The translations under genes were made by a program, and so were the position numbers. The notes under the pieces were generated by a model. The model was not told where the DNA came from and searched no databases. It saw only the letters and a list, made by a program, of their open reading frames with translations. A stretch of 64,000 nt of DNA from Paenibacillus planticolens (GTDB taxonomy: Bacteria > Bacillota > Bacilli > Paenibacillales > NBRC-103111). The stretch spans positions 186,001 through 250,000 of the forward strand of contig NZ_WHNZ01000042.1 in NCBI RefSeq assembly GCF_013141725.1, written 5' to 3'. Positions 18,234 to 27,419 of the stretch are shown piece after piece (the stretch's first letter is position 1; every line of letters begins with the position of its first letter).

Positions 18234-18329
18234 TCGAACGGTTATTTATTAACATAGGGTTTATTATGTAAACAAACGAAGAAGCTGCTCATGAGACCAT
18301 ACCCCAGGTTAAAAAAGGGGAATTCCCAT

Positions 18330-19031
18330 CTACTCCTGATCAATTGGATGCCGGATTTTATCATGGTATAGATCAAAAAACAGTTTGCCATGCGTTCCCC
18401 TGATCGCGTAACACACTTCGTCTACCGTAACTCCGCGCTGTCGAAGCTGCTTCGAGAGCCATTCTTTCGATAAACCGATTTGTTGTAAATTAGTGGTCAT
18501 GATCTTTCCATCCATAATGAGCTCGACTGGAAACTGTATCTTCGTTTCGTTTGTCAATTGCAAGTCCTTCTGTATCAGGGGACGATATTCTGGTTTTTTG
18601 AGTATGGATAGTCTGCCGTTAAGCTCTAAGATCGCATATTGGACTTCTTCGATATCAAAAATGTCCTTCTCACGCAATTCCTGATTTAAAGTGTCCAGCG
18701 TAAACTGAATTTTCCTTAAGTTTTCTTCCATAATTTTGCCATTTTCGATCACGACCGTTGGTTTTCCGGCGAACCACTTCCTGATTTTGCGGCTTTTCAA
18801 GGAAATGACTGAGATGAGATAAACAATGCCACCGAAAATCACTGAGGAAGTAATCATAGGCCAAGTTTTCAAGTGAGTATTAAATGCTAAATTGCCGATG
18901 ATGGATCCAAGCGTGATCGAAGCAACAAAATCATTGTACGTCATTCGCGCTATCGTGTGTTTTCCGAGTATCCGCGTAATAATCATAATAAGCACGAAAG
19001 CAGCTATCGTCCGAAGACTCGTTTCCAACAT
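18330..19031 (-). CDS. YetF-like membrane protein (DUF421 family)
   Basis: A 233-residue protein with three membrane segments in the first 80 residues, including the family pattern GKHTIARMTYNDFVASITLGS, then a soluble C-terminal domain with two similar halves (GKPTVVIENGKIMEENL and VELIMDGKIMTTNL). The start at 19031 follows GGGAGG; a longer frame from 19121 has no such site. Members are common in spore-formers and their function is poorly known. It is convergent with the HlyD-like gene and divergent from the molybdoenzyme. Confidence 0.88.
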   Translation of the reverse strand: MLETSLRTIAAFVLIMIITRILGKHTIARMTYNDFVASITLGSIIGNLAFNTHLKTWPMITSSVIFGGIVYLISVISLKSRKIRKWFAGKPTVVIENGKIMEENLRKIQFTLDTLNQELREKDIFDIEEVQYAILELNGRLSILKKPEYRPLIQKDLQLTNETKIQFPVELIMDGKIMTTNLQQIGLSKEWLSKQLRQRGVTVDEVCYAIRGTHGKLFFDLYHDKIRHPIDQE

Positions 19032-19161
19032 ATCAACTAACCTCCCCTCGAGTGATGCTTTGTTATCTTTTTCTTTTCTTAGAAAAAAATACACAGGGGC
19101 AGAATCGATCTGGAATCGCATACGTTTAGTAAGGAGTCTTCTTGCGAAAGGATGATATGCT

Positions 19162-20193
19162 TTGTTGTATACACCTCATTTGACTACGCGAAAGATTATG
19201 CCTGAAATGCAGGAGTTCCCGATGCTATCGTTATCCAGCCGAATCACGCCGGAGCATCTGTTTTATATCCGCAATCACTTTCCTTATCCGATCATTGACA
19301 TGAGAACATGGGGGCTGCAGATAAATGGTCTGGTGAATAGACCCCTTTATTTACGTTACCATGATTTGTTGCAAATGCATCAGGTTTCTATCCCTGTAAC
19401 GCTGGAATGCGCTGGTGAAAAGAGGGCCCTGTTTGTTCCGAAAACCCGCGGCGAGCAATGGGAATTGGGTGCAAGCAGTCACGCTGTTTGGACGGGAGTA
19501 CGACTCATGGATATTCTTAAAGCAGCTTGTATACTACCGAATGCGATGGAAGTAACTTTTGAAGGGATGGACAAAGGGGTTAGAACGGATATGCAGGGGA
19601 TATTTACTTATATGAGAAGTTTACCGATCAAGGAGGCACTGAACCCCGATTTGTTGATTGCTCTTTACATGAATGGGAAGCCTTTGCCTTTTCGCCACGG
19701 TTATCCCGCGCGACTCATTGTTCCGGGATGGTACGGAATGGCTTCTGTTAAATGGCTGCAACGCATTACAATCATTGACCAACCATTTAAAGGCCCTTTC
19801 CAAGCGGTCGATTATGTCTATGTAAACACGGCGAAGCCAGTCGAGACGATCCGTCTTAACTCAACGATTGCACAACCTTCCGATCAGCAAGTACTGGCAA
19901 AAGGGGAGCACCTGCTGCTCGGAACGGCAATCTCAGGTGATTCTCCCGTACTTTTTGTTGAAGTTAGCTTCGATAACGGCATGACATGGCAGCCTGCGTC
20001 TTGGTTGGACCCTCATGAATCCTATTCTTGGAGACGCTGGTGCCTAAAATGGACTGCTACGAATTCCGGGACTTACGATATCAGTGTCCGAGCTACGGAT
20101 GCTGCAGGAAATGTGCAGCCAGAAATCGCGGATTGGAATGAAAAAGGATATGGCTATAATGCTATCCAAAAAATACGCGTCTACGTTGATTGA
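19162..20193 (+). CDS. Sulfite-oxidase-like molybdopterin-dependent oxidoreductase
   Basis: A 343-residue enzyme of the sulfite oxidase/YedY superfamily. The molybdopterin domain covers about residues 40-210, with Cys83 in VTLECAGEKR as the expected molybdenum ligand. The C-terminal third (about 230-343) is a Mo-cofactor dimerisation domain with VEVSFDNGMTWQPASW and SVRATDAAGNVQP. TTG 19162 has AGGA nine bases upstream; ATG 19198 is an alternative. No signal peptide or heme domain is seen, so it would be cytoplasmic. The true substrate and electron acceptor are unknown. Confidence 0.88.
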   Translation: MLYTPHLTTRKIMPEMQEFPMLSLSSRITPEHLFYIRNHFPYPIIDMRTWGLQINGLVNRPLYLRYHDLLQMHQVSIPVTLECAGEKRALFVPKTRGEQWELGASSHAVWTGVRLMDILKAACILPNAMEVTFEGMDKGVRTDMQGIFTYMRSLPIKEALNPDLLIALYMNGKPLPFRHGYPARLIVPGWYGMASVKWLQRITIIDQPFKGPFQAVDYVYVNTAKPVETIRLNSTIAQPSDQQVLAKGEHLLLGTAISGDSPVLFVEVSFDNGMTWQPASWLDPHESYSWRRWCLKWTATNSGTYDISVRATDAAGNVQPEIADWNEKGYGYNAIQKIRVYVD

Positions 20194-20227
20194 AGGTGAA
20201 CCAGAAGAAAGGCGAAGGAAGATAACT

Positions 20228-20403
20228 GGTAAAACTACCGCTAAACTGCTCAAAAATGACCTCGCAGGGAATATAGATGGAAAAACTCCCGTTAATTTGA
20301 CCGGATTTCGTAGATTCTTATGAAGCCGGTGCAAATAGAGGGAGTTTTTCCAGTTAAATGGATCAATCAAGATTCAATAGTCAAATTAAAGGGAACTTTT
20401 CCC
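20228..20403. repeat. Four-arm 51-bp-period dyad repeat (divergent copy)
   Basis: Two forward arms, GGTAAAACTACCG (20228) and GGAAAAACTCCCG (20279), are 51 bp apart. Two inverted arms, GGGAGTTTTTCC (20340-20351) and GGGAACTTTTCC (20391-20402), are also 51 bp apart. The second forward and first inverted arm are perfect 12-base complements. The layout and length (176 bp) match the elements at 36369 and 48004 though the sequence differs. It fills the gap between two convergent genes and may also terminate both. Confidence 0.65.
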
Positions 20404-22248
20404 TTATTTTGAATCGATATTTTTAAATTGATTGGCAAACATCCGGGAATACGTACCGTCTTGGCTCATCAACGTGCTGTGACTGCCTTGCTCGGCGATC
20501 TCGCCGCGGTCGATGACCATAATCGTATCCGCATCCCGGATCGTGTTCAGCCGATGTGCAATAATGAAACTTGTGCGCCCCTTCATCATGGAGAGCAGAG
20601 CTTCCTGAATATGCAGTTCCGTCCGCGTATCAATGCTGCTCGTCGCCTCATCCAGAATCAGGATGGAGGGATCTGCCAAAATGACGCGCGCAATCGCAAG
20701 CAACTGGCGCTGCCCTTGGCTTAAATTCCCGCCGTTCTCGGATAGCGGCGTATCGTAACCCTTGGGCAGCCGGCTTATAAAAGCGTCTGCATTTGCAAGC
20801 TTTGCTGCGGCAACCACTTCAGCGTCATTCGCATCTGGTTTGCCGTATTTGATGTTCTCCTTAATTGTGCCGGAGAACAAATACGTATCCTGCAGCACGA
20901 TGCCGAAGCTGCGGCGCAAGCTGTCGCGGGTATAGGATTTGATATCCCGGCCGTCAATCAATATCGTGCCGCTTGTCGCATCATAGAACCGGGTCACGAG
21001 ATTGACGATCGTCGTTTTGCCTGCTCCTGTCGGTCCGACGAGTGCGAGAGAGCTGCCTGCCGGGGCCTCAAAGCTGACCTGCCTCAGGATCGGCATATCC
21101 GGTCGATAACCGAAGGTTACGTCCTGGAAGGTGACGTGTCCGATTGGCTTTTCCAGCTCGACGGCATCAGGCGCATCTTCCACTTCTTCCGCTTCATCCA
21201 ACACCTCAAAGGCGCGTTCTGCCCCAGCAACACCAGACTGCAGCACATTGTAGGTGTTCGCAATATCGTTAAGGGGTCTCACGAATTGGCGCGAATAGCT
21301 TAAGAAGCTGGCAATGACTCCAACTGTGATGTGGCCTTTGACAGCGAGAACGCCGCCGACAATCGCAACGGCTGAGAAGCCGATATTATTGATGACACTA
21401 AGGAGCGGCATCAGAAAACCGGACCAAATTTGCGCTTTCAAGCCAACCTCATACAATCGCCCGTTCACGTTATTGAATTCATCAATGGCTTTCCTCTCGC
21501 GATTGAAGGCTTTGACAACGAGAAGCCCGGAGATCGTTTCTTCAATATGCCCATTCAGCTTACCGAGCTGTGCCTGTTGGTCTTTGAAGAGCACGCTTGT
21601 GCGCTTGGTAATTGTTTTTGCCAGGAAAAAAACGAGTGGAACGGTGATGAGGCTCGCCAGTGTCAGGGTGGGGCTTAGTACCAGCATCATCACTAAGGAG
21701 CCAACGATCGCAATCGAGCCTGTCATCAGCTGCGCCGTAGATTGTGAGATCGAATTGCTCACATTGTCAATATCGTTCGACAGCCGGCTCATAATATCGC
21801 CATGCGAACGTCCGTCAAAAAAAGCAAGCGGCAGCTTTTGCAGCTTCGCGAACATTGTTTGCCGAAGTCTCTTCACAACGCGCTGCGCAAGACCGGCCAT
21901 AACCCAGCTTTGGAGGAAGGTAAGCCCGCCGTCGGCGATATACGTAGAAATCAGTACGATCATTGTCACGTCGAGGACGCTGTAATTAACTTGACCTGCC
22001 GCCATCGCATCAATGGCCACACCGATGAGATAAGGGCCTGCCAGCGTCAAAGCGGAGTCCGCTGCAATGAACATAAAAACGATGGTCAGCCATTTGCGTT
22101 CTGTACCCAAATAGAACCAGAGACGCCGCAGGGTGCCTTTGAAATTTTTGGGCTTCACAGCCTGAACACGCCCACCCCGAGCAAGCGGTCCCGTAATCAT
22201 TGGGACGTCAGGAGCTTGTTGCTTCGATCCATCATTCGGCTTTGTCAT
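20404..22248 (-). CDS. Heterodimeric ABC exporter, subunit with intact catalytic site
   Basis: A 614-residue half-transporter: six membrane segments in the first 350 residues, then a nucleotide-binding domain. Walker A is VGPTGAGKTT, Walker B with catalytic Glu is ILILDEATSSIDT, the switch His lies in IIAHRL, and the signature is the variant LSQGQRQ. ATG 22248 follows AAGGAG and overlaps the partner gene by 17 bases; a longer frame to 22293 lacks support. Partner motifs are degenerate, so the pair resembles BmrCD/LmrCD-type drug or lipid exporters. Confidence 0.94.
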   Translation of the reverse strand: MTKPNDGSKQQAPDVPMITGPLARGGRVQAVKPKNFKGTLRRLWFYLGTERKWLTIVFMFIAADSALTLAGPYLIGVAIDAMAAGQVNYSVLDVTMIVLISTYIADGGLTFLQSWVMAGLAQRVVKRLRQTMFAKLQKLPLAFFDGRSHGDIMSRLSNDIDNVSNSISQSTAQLMTGSIAIVGSLVMMLVLSPTLTLASLITVPLVFFLAKTITKRTSVLFKDQQAQLGKLNGHIEETISGLLVVKAFNRERKAIDEFNNVNGRLYEVGLKAQIWSGFLMPLLSVINNIGFSAVAIVGGVLAVKGHITVGVIASFLSYSRQFVRPLNDIANTYNVLQSGVAGAERAFEVLDEAEEVEDAPDAVELEKPIGHVTFQDVTFGYRPDMPILRQVSFEAPAGSSLALVGPTGAGKTTIVNLVTRFYDATSGTILIDGRDIKSYTRDSLRRSFGIVLQDTYLFSGTIKENIKYGKPDANDAEVVAAAKLANADAFISRLPKGYDTPLSENGGNLSQGQRQLLAIARVILADPSILILDEATSSIDTRTELHIQEALLSMMKGRTSFIIAHRLNTIRDADTIMVIDRGEIAEQGSHSTLMSQDGTYSRMFANQFKNIDSK

Positions 22249-23980
22249 GGTGAGACAGCTCCTTTCCGAATTGGGATTGGCATATTTCCACATAGACGCG
22301 GCAGCTCTTCATTAACGTCTCATGGTTGCCGATGCCGACAATTTCACCATCGTCCATGACAACGATTTTGTCCGCATCCATCACGGAGGTAATGCGCTGC
22401 GCAATGATCAAACAAGTGACTCCCGATGCGTACTCTTTGAGCGATTCTTTAATTTTCGTCTCCGTCGCAGTGTCCAGTGCGCTTGTGCAATCATCGAGAA
22501 TGAGAATGTCCGGTTTGCGAATGAGTGCTCTGGCGATCGACAGTCGCTGCTTCTGACCGCCGGACAGGTTCACGCCCCGCTGACCAAGCTTGGTGTCATA
22601 GCCTTCGGGGAAGGCGGCAACGAAGTCATGCGCTTCTGCCATTTTCGCGGCATGGATAATCTCATCGTGTGTTGCTTGCTCATGCCCCCAACGCAAATTC
22701 TCTTCAATTGTGCCGCTGAACAGAATCGTTTTCTGTGGCACGATGGCAATGCGATCGCGAAGCTTGGCAGGATCTACCTGACGGATGTCCGCACCATCCA
22801 CGCTGATCGAACCGGTGCTCGGATCATAGAAACGGGGGACGAGACTCACAAGGGTACTCTTACCGGAGCCAGTAGAGCCGATTATGCCTATCGTTTCACC
22901 GGGAAGACACGTTAAGTTGATATTTTTCAGATTAGGTTCTCCGGCAGCCCCTTCATAAGCAAATGAAACGTTCTCGAATTCAATCCTCCCACCCGGTCGA
23001 TAAATTGGCAGTGATGCAGCGTCCTTCCATGTCATTTCATTCACCTGGCTGAAAACTTCACCAATCCGGTTGGCGGAAGCTTTCGCTCGAACGAACATAT
23101 TGAACACCATGGATATCGTCATCAGCGCAAACAAAATTTGCGTCATGTAATTGACGAACGCGACGATATGCCCGACTTGCATCTGGTTGTGATTAACCCG
23201 CCAAGCGCCAAGCCAAAGCACAGCTGTGATTCCGAAATTGACGGTCAACAGGATAGAGGGATTAAAGATAGCCAGCAGCCTCGTCACCTGAATCGATTTG
23301 TTCTGGTAATCCAGATTAGCCTCCTGGAATTTATCCGTCTCGTGGTCGAAGCGATTGAACGCTTTGACGACACGCACACCGGACAAATATTCCCGCATGA
23401 CCCGATTGACGCCGTCCAGCGCTTTCTGCACGCCGACGAATCGGGCGAATCCCACTTTCAAGTTCAGTGCCACGAGCACGGCAACAATCGGGACAACGAT
23501 GAGCAAAACGACAGCCAATTGCGGATTAAGCCGCACAGCCATGATCAAACTTCCGATACAGAGGAGGGGCGCTTTTATAAAAATGCGCATAAGACCATTC
23601 ACAAAATTCTGCACCTGCGTCACATCATTCGTTAACCTCGTAATTAACGAAGCGCGTTCGAATCGCTCGATATTCGTAAACGATAGCGACTGGATTTTTT
23701 CAAATAAATCCGCTCTAAGCTCTGTGCCGAATTTCTGCGAAACATGGCTCGCCACAATATTGCGAAGCGATGCTGCGACAGCCCCGAACGCCGTGATGAT
23801 CAGCATCAAGCCGCCCATGCGGAGCACGTAATCAAGCCGTTTCTCCGCAACGCCTACGTCCAAAATTTGGGACATGATCGTCGGCTGAAGCAAATCCGCA
23901 AACGCTTCCAGCGTGACGAAAAAGACCGCAATCAGAAATAGCTTCCAGTGCTTGCCGACATACTTTTTCATAAAACTCAT
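22232..23980 (-). CDS. Heterodimeric ABC exporter, subunit with degenerate ATPase site
   Basis: A 582-residue half-transporter with an N-terminal membrane domain and a C-terminal ATPase domain. Walker A (GSTGSGKST) and signature (NLSGGQKQR) are canonical. The catalytic Glu after Walker B is Asp (ILILDDCTSALDT) and the switch His is Gln (IIAQRI), the usual signs of the non-hydrolytic site in heterodimeric exporters. ATG 23980 follows GAGGAG. It is the first gene of the two-gene operon. A role in drug or peptide export is likely but the substrate is unknown. Confidence 0.94.
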   Translation of the reverse strand: MSFMKKYVGKHWKLFLIAVFFVTLEAFADLLQPTIMSQILDVGVAEKRLDYVLRMGGLMLIITAFGAVAASLRNIVASHVSQKFGTELRADLFEKIQSLSFTNIERFERASLITRLTNDVTQVQNFVNGLMRIFIKAPLLCIGSLIMAVRLNPQLAVVLLIVVPIVAVLVALNLKVGFARFVGVQKALDGVNRVMREYLSGVRVVKAFNRFDHETDKFQEANLDYQNKSIQVTRLLAIFNPSILLTVNFGITAVLWLGAWRVNHNQMQVGHIVAFVNYMTQILFALMTISMVFNMFVRAKASANRIGEVFSQVNEMTWKDAASLPIYRPGGRIEFENVSFAYEGAAGEPNLKNINLTCLPGETIGIIGSTGSGKSTLVSLVPRFYDPSTGSISVDGADIRQVDPAKLRDRIAIVPQKTILFSGTIEENLRWGHEQATHDEIIHAAKMAEAHDFVAAFPEGYDTKLGQRGVNLSGGQKQRLSIARALIRKPDILILDDCTSALDTATETKIKESLKEYASGVTCLIIAQRITSVMDADKIVVMDDGEIVGIGNHETLMKSCRVYVEICQSQFGKELSHHDKAE

Positions 23981-24122
23981 GCTGCACACTCCTCTTTCCG
24001 TGGTCAACCTCTTAACAGAACGATACTCCCATTTTGGCCAAATGTCACTCATCAATTCAATTTCTAAACTTTCTTTCCTATGATATAATGTTGCCATATC
24101 TTAGTAGATGAGGATGGTGCAG

Positions 24123-24665
24123 ATGTCCGAGCAGCGAGTGTATGTCCGGTTCCCAGAGGAGGCGGATGCAGAAGAATTGACAGCCATGTTAAAGCGCAAT
24201 CGGGAATTCTTTGAGAAGTTCTCGCCAAGCAGCCCGGAGGAGTCCTATACGAAAGAACACCAGCTCCAATCGATCATCAAGAGCAGGACCGACATGGCGG
24301 AGGATCGGAGATACGCCTTCGTCATATGTCATAAGGAGGACGACCGAATTATTGGCAACATTGGGCTATCCTTTGTGATGAGGGGATCGCTTCAGAGCTG
24401 CATGATCGGGTACAATCTGGACGTGGCTTATAACGGCAAGGGTTACATGACGGAGGCAGTAAAACAGGTGGTACGCTATGCCTTCGAGGAGCTGAAGTTT
24501 CACCGGATTATCGGAGAAGCCTCTCCCCGGAATCCCGGATCGATCCGCGTGCTGGAGAATGCCGGCTTCCACAAGGAAGGGATCTCAAGGCGCAACGTGA
24601 AGATCAACGGCGTGTGGGAGGATCATCAAGTGCTGGCTATTATCAATCCGTCTGATGATATCTAG
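24123..24665 (+). CDS. GNAT N-acetyltransferase, RimJ/RimL type
   Basis: A 180-residue acetyltransferase. The acetyl-CoA-binding core is seen in YNLDVAYNGKGYMTEAVKQV and the C-terminal region FHRIIGEASPRNPGSIRVLE followed by GF. ATG 24123 has AGGATGG five bases upstream; ATG 24108 lacks a site. Relatives acetylate ribosomal protein N-termini or small molecules; the target here is unknown. A paralogue of similar layout lies at 46256. A TATAAT at 24084 could be its -10 box. Confidence 0.9.
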   Translation: MSEQRVYVRFPEEADAEELTAMLKRNREFFEKFSPSSPEESYTKEHQLQSIIKSRTDMAEDRRYAFVICHKEDDRIIGNIGLSFVMRGSLQSCMIGYNLDVAYNGKGYMTEAVKQVVRYAFEELKFHRIIGEASPRNPGSIRVLENAGFHKEGISRRNVKINGVWEDHQVLAIINPSDDI

Positions 24666-24680
24666 TTGAAGATAAAACTT

Positions 24681-24713
24681 AGACCTTACAGCCCGCTGCT
24701 GCGGGTCTATTTT
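24681..24713 (+). terminator. Intrinsic terminator after GNAT gene
   Basis: Nested arms AGACC...GGTCT and GCCCGC-TGCT-GCGGG are followed by TATTTTGTT. Confidence 0.6.
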
Positions 24714-24792
24714 GTTATGTAATAAGTTGGCTTAAAATTGGCATAAGATGGAATACTATTTATCATTCACTTAAGCGATTCGGAGGTTTTTA

Positions 24793-26358
24793 ATGGTACA
24801 TCTTGTCCTGTTGATCGTATTGATGTCCATCGTTATTTTGCCGCCACTGATCTTTTTTGGTTACATGTATGCGTTATCCAAAAAACCGAAACATTCCATC
24901 ATCCGCTCCCACCCGTTCCTTGGCTGGCTGCGCTACTTGCTGGAGAAGCTCGGGCCCGAGTTCCGCCAATACTGGTTTGACAATGATACGGAAGGGAAGC
25001 CATTCTCGCGAGCCGATTTTGTCGGTCTTGTGTATGCGGCGAAGTATCGGACGGATCTCATCTCATTCGGCGGCAGACGCGATTATGAGAAGCCAGGCTT
25101 CTATTTGTCCAATGCCATGTTTCCGAAATTGACAAGCGAACTTAGGGTGGATAACCATGAGACTGCGCCCGGAAGAAAATATGTCATTACTGACGAGGGA
25201 CTTTTTACTCGGAAGGAACATTTCGTGGAAGAACAAGTAAGACCTTGGCTGCTGGATGATACCGATGTCATCGTGGTAGGCGAAAATCGCAAAAATCCAT
25301 GGAGGCTCAAAGGCATGTTCGGCGCTTCAGCCACATCGTTCGGAGCAGTCGGCGAGAATTATATTCAGTCCACCGGCAGCGGAGCAAGGATGGCCGGCGG
25401 TTCATGGATCAATACAGGCGAAGGTGGGGTCGCGGATGTGCATCTTGCCACGGGGGCCGATATCATTTCGCAGATCGGGCCCGGCCTGTTTGGCTTCCGG
25501 GATGATAGCGGCGAGTTCTCCATTGAGGTTTACAAGCGCAAAGCCAAGATTCCGCATATTAAAGCGTTTGAATTAAAGTTTCATCAAGGTGCAAAAATAC
25601 GCGGCGGACATCTCGAAGGCTCGAAGGTAACCGAGAAAGTCGCCGCAGCCCGGCTAGTGCCAGTCGGGAAAACGGTCAATTCACCGAACCGGTTTGAATT
25701 TCTAACCAATCCGGAGGAAGCGCTCCGTTTCATCAGAACCCTGCAGGAAGAGGGAGGCAAACCGGTCGGCATCAAAATCGTCGTCGGTGATCCAAAACGG
25801 CTGGAACCGTTGTTCCGTGCAATGGCAGAGTTGGATATGTATCCGGATTTCATTACCGTAGACGGTTCCGAGGGCGGTTCAGGAGCGACCTTTAAAGCGA
25901 TGGCGGATGGCATGGGATTGCCGCTCTATTCCGCGCTGCTAATCCTCGACGATGCTGCTAGAAAATTCGGCGTGCGCGACCGTTTCAAAATTTTCGCTTC
26001 CGGCAAACTCATTACGCCTGATAAAGTGGCAATCGCCCTAGCACTAGGCGCCGATTGCGTCAACTCTGCCCGCGGCTTTATGATGGCTAACGGCTGCATC
26101 ATGGCTATGCAGTGCCATACGGGGAAGTGCCCGACCGGCATTACAACGACGGATTCCAAGTATCAGGCGGCTCTGGCGCCAGAGGAAAAGCAATGGCGGG
26201 TAATGAACTACATCCTTCAAATGAGGGAAGGTTTATTCTCGCTGGCTGCGGCCTGTGGCTTGGAGAGCCCGCGTGAATTTAGACGCGAACATGTGGTGTT
26301 TACGAATGAAAGCGGTCAATGCATGCGAATTGTTGATTTGTTTCCTTACGGTCATTAA
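24793..26358 (+). CDS. FMN-binding glutamate-synthase-like flavoprotein (GltB2 domain)
   Basis: A 521-residue protein with an N-terminal membrane segment (about residues 3-27) and then a complete glutamate synthase central/FMN domain. FMN-site sequences include VDGSEGGSGATFKAM, and the 3Fe-4S cysteines are in CIMAMQCHTGKCPTG. It lacks the amidotransferase domain of true glutamate synthase, so it cannot use glutamine directly. ATG 24793 has GGAGG six bases upstream. Such short membrane-anchored forms are widespread in Bacillota, and their reaction is uncertain. Confidence 0.9.
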   Translation: MVHLVLLIVLMSIVILPPLIFFGYMYALSKKPKHSIIRSHPFLGWLRYLLEKLGPEFRQYWFDNDTEGKPFSRADFVGLVYAAKYRTDLISFGGRRDYEKPGFYLSNAMFPKLTSELRVDNHETAPGRKYVITDEGLFTRKEHFVEEQVRPWLLDDTDVIVVGENRKNPWRLKGMFGASATSFGAVGENYIQSTGSGARMAGGSWINTGEGGVADVHLATGADIISQIGPGLFGFRDDSGEFSIEVYKRKAKIPHIKAFELKFHQGAKIRGGHLEGSKVTEKVAAARLVPVGKTVNSPNRFEFLTNPEEALRFIRTLQEEGGKPVGIKIVVGDPKRLEPLFRAMAELDMYPDFITVDGSEGGSGATFKAMADGMGLPLYSALLILDDAARKFGVRDRFKIFASGKLITPDKVAIALALGADCVNSARGFMMANGCIMAMQCHTGKCPTGITTTDSKYQAALAPEEKQWRVMNYILQMREGLFSLAAACGLESPREFRREHVVFTNESGQCMRIVDLFPYGH

Positions 26359-26405
26359 GGCTGCCGCGATACCCAGCAAGTAATGAATTAGATTGGGGTG
26401 GAGAA

Positions 26406-26786
26406 ATGATAACGGCATTAATCGGAAGTACTGCTTTTTTGGCAGTTGCTATTTTGTATATCCTGTTAGCGATGGGTTTACCTTACGGAGATTTTGCAAT
26501 GGGCGGCAAATATAAGATAATGCCCAAACAAATGAGAATTGCCTGTGCAATTTCAGTCATCATTCAGTTGGTTGCAATCGTGTTTATACTACAAGCAGGG
26601 CACGTAATCTCAATCGATGCTTTAAAAACTGTCGCAAAACAAGTATGTTACTTTTTTGCTTTTTATTTAATAGCAAATACCCTTATGAATGCTATATCCA
26701 AAAGTAAAATGGAAAAGCTGGTTATGACGCCCGTATCTTTTCTCACAGCGATTTGCTTCCTATTTACGGCTATGAATGGTTCATAA
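26406..26786 (+). CDS. Small four-segment membrane protein of unknown function
   Basis: A 126-residue, almost entirely hydrophobic protein with four predicted membrane segments (about 4-24, 44-64, 77-97, 105-124). I recognise no family with certainty. It starts 47 bases after the flavoprotein gene with a purine-rich GGGGTGGAGAA upstream and could be co-transcribed with it. A strong terminator follows. Confidence 0.75.
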   Translation: MITALIGSTAFLAVAILYILLAMGLPYGDFAMGGKYKIMPKQMRIACAISVIIQLVAIVFILQAGHVISIDALKTVAKQVCYFFAFYLIANTLMNAISKSKMEKLVMTPVSFLTAICFLFTAMNGS

Positions 26787-26820
26787 GATGCCAGGTCATC
26801 TCCGATCATGAAATACAAAT

Positions 26821-26848
26821 AAACCAGCCGAAGCGGCTGGTTTATTTG
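26821..26848 (+). terminator. Bidirectional terminator between convergent genes
   Basis: AAACCAGCCG and CGGCTGGTTT form a perfect 10-bp stem with an AAG loop. T-rich bases follow on the plus strand and TTTGTATTT on the minus strand, so it may serve both this gene and the MarR gene. Confidence 0.85.
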
Positions 26849-26869
26849 TGTTGAGGCAGCTTACATTCT

Positions 26870-27298
26870 TCAATAAAATACTTTGCTCTGAAGAATATCA
26901 AGTGCACGCTCAATCTCTTTCAGTTCTTCGTTGGAAACTGTTCCGAGCCGCTGGACGAACTGGGCTTCGATCCGCTGAAAAGCCTCGCTCATCAACGCTT
27001 CCCCTTCTTTGGAAAGCCGAATTGACGTCTTACGCCGGTCTTCGGCATCGGTAACCTTTTCGCACAATTGTTTTTCATTCAATTTTCTCAATTCACGGCT
27101 TGTATTCGGCATGGACATATGCATACAATCACTGATTTCACTGAGCGTAACAGGTTGGCTGACAGCAATGTATTCAAGAATCTTATACTGAACGGGGGTG
27201 AGCGCTTCGGTTCTTACGTCTTTTGTCATATCGCTCGCTATTTGATGCACTGCGGTCGTGAAAACCACAAATTTCTGAAATAGTTTATCCTTGTCCAC
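26870..27298 (-). CDS. MarR-family transcriptional regulator
   Basis: A 142-residue winged-helix regulator. The recognition region reads TLSEISDCMHMSMPNTSREL followed by a wing with VTDAEDRRKTSIRLSKEG. GTG 27298 is chosen because GAGGTGAT lies just upstream; a longer frame to 27346 would run into the operator region. It is divergent from a flavodoxin-fold reductase gene, and TTRTCA-type palindromes between them look like its operators. MarR members usually respond to phenolics or oxidants, but the effector here is unknown. Confidence 0.92.
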   Translation of the reverse strand: MDKDKLFQKFVVFTTAVHQIASDMTKDVRTEALTPVQYKILEYIAVSQPVTLSEISDCMHMSMPNTSRELRKLNEKQLCEKVTDAEDRRKTSIRLSKEGEALMSEAFQRIEAQFVQRLGTVSNEELKEIERALDILQSKVFY

Positions 27299-27345
27299 CG
27301 GATCACCTCTACATAAAACAATAACAAAATAATTATCAAATAACA

Positions 27346-27403
27346 ATTATCATTTGACAATGAAAAATAGAGTGTGCTACACTTTACTTATCAAATGATA
27401 AGT
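27346..27403 (+). promoter_or_regulatory. Promoter with two palindromic MarR-type operators
   Basis: TTGACA (27354-27359) and TACACT (27378-27383) are separated by 18 bases. One palindrome overlaps the -35 box (TTATCA-TT-TGACAA, 27347-27360) and one lies just past the expected start site (ACTTATCA-AA-TGATAAGT, 27386-27403, perfect 8-base arms). Their placement would let the MarR protein block transcription of the reductase. A further half site, TTATCA at 27333, lies towards the MarR gene and could give autoregulation. Confidence 0.7.
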
Positions 27404-27419
27404 AAAAGGGGCGAGACAA

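Noticed and set aside
20428..22359. Several long plus-strand frames opposite the ABC exporter genes (for example 21314-21985)
   Set aside because: They are antisense to well-conserved ABC exporter coding sequence, have no ribosome sites and their compositions are unlike real proteins.
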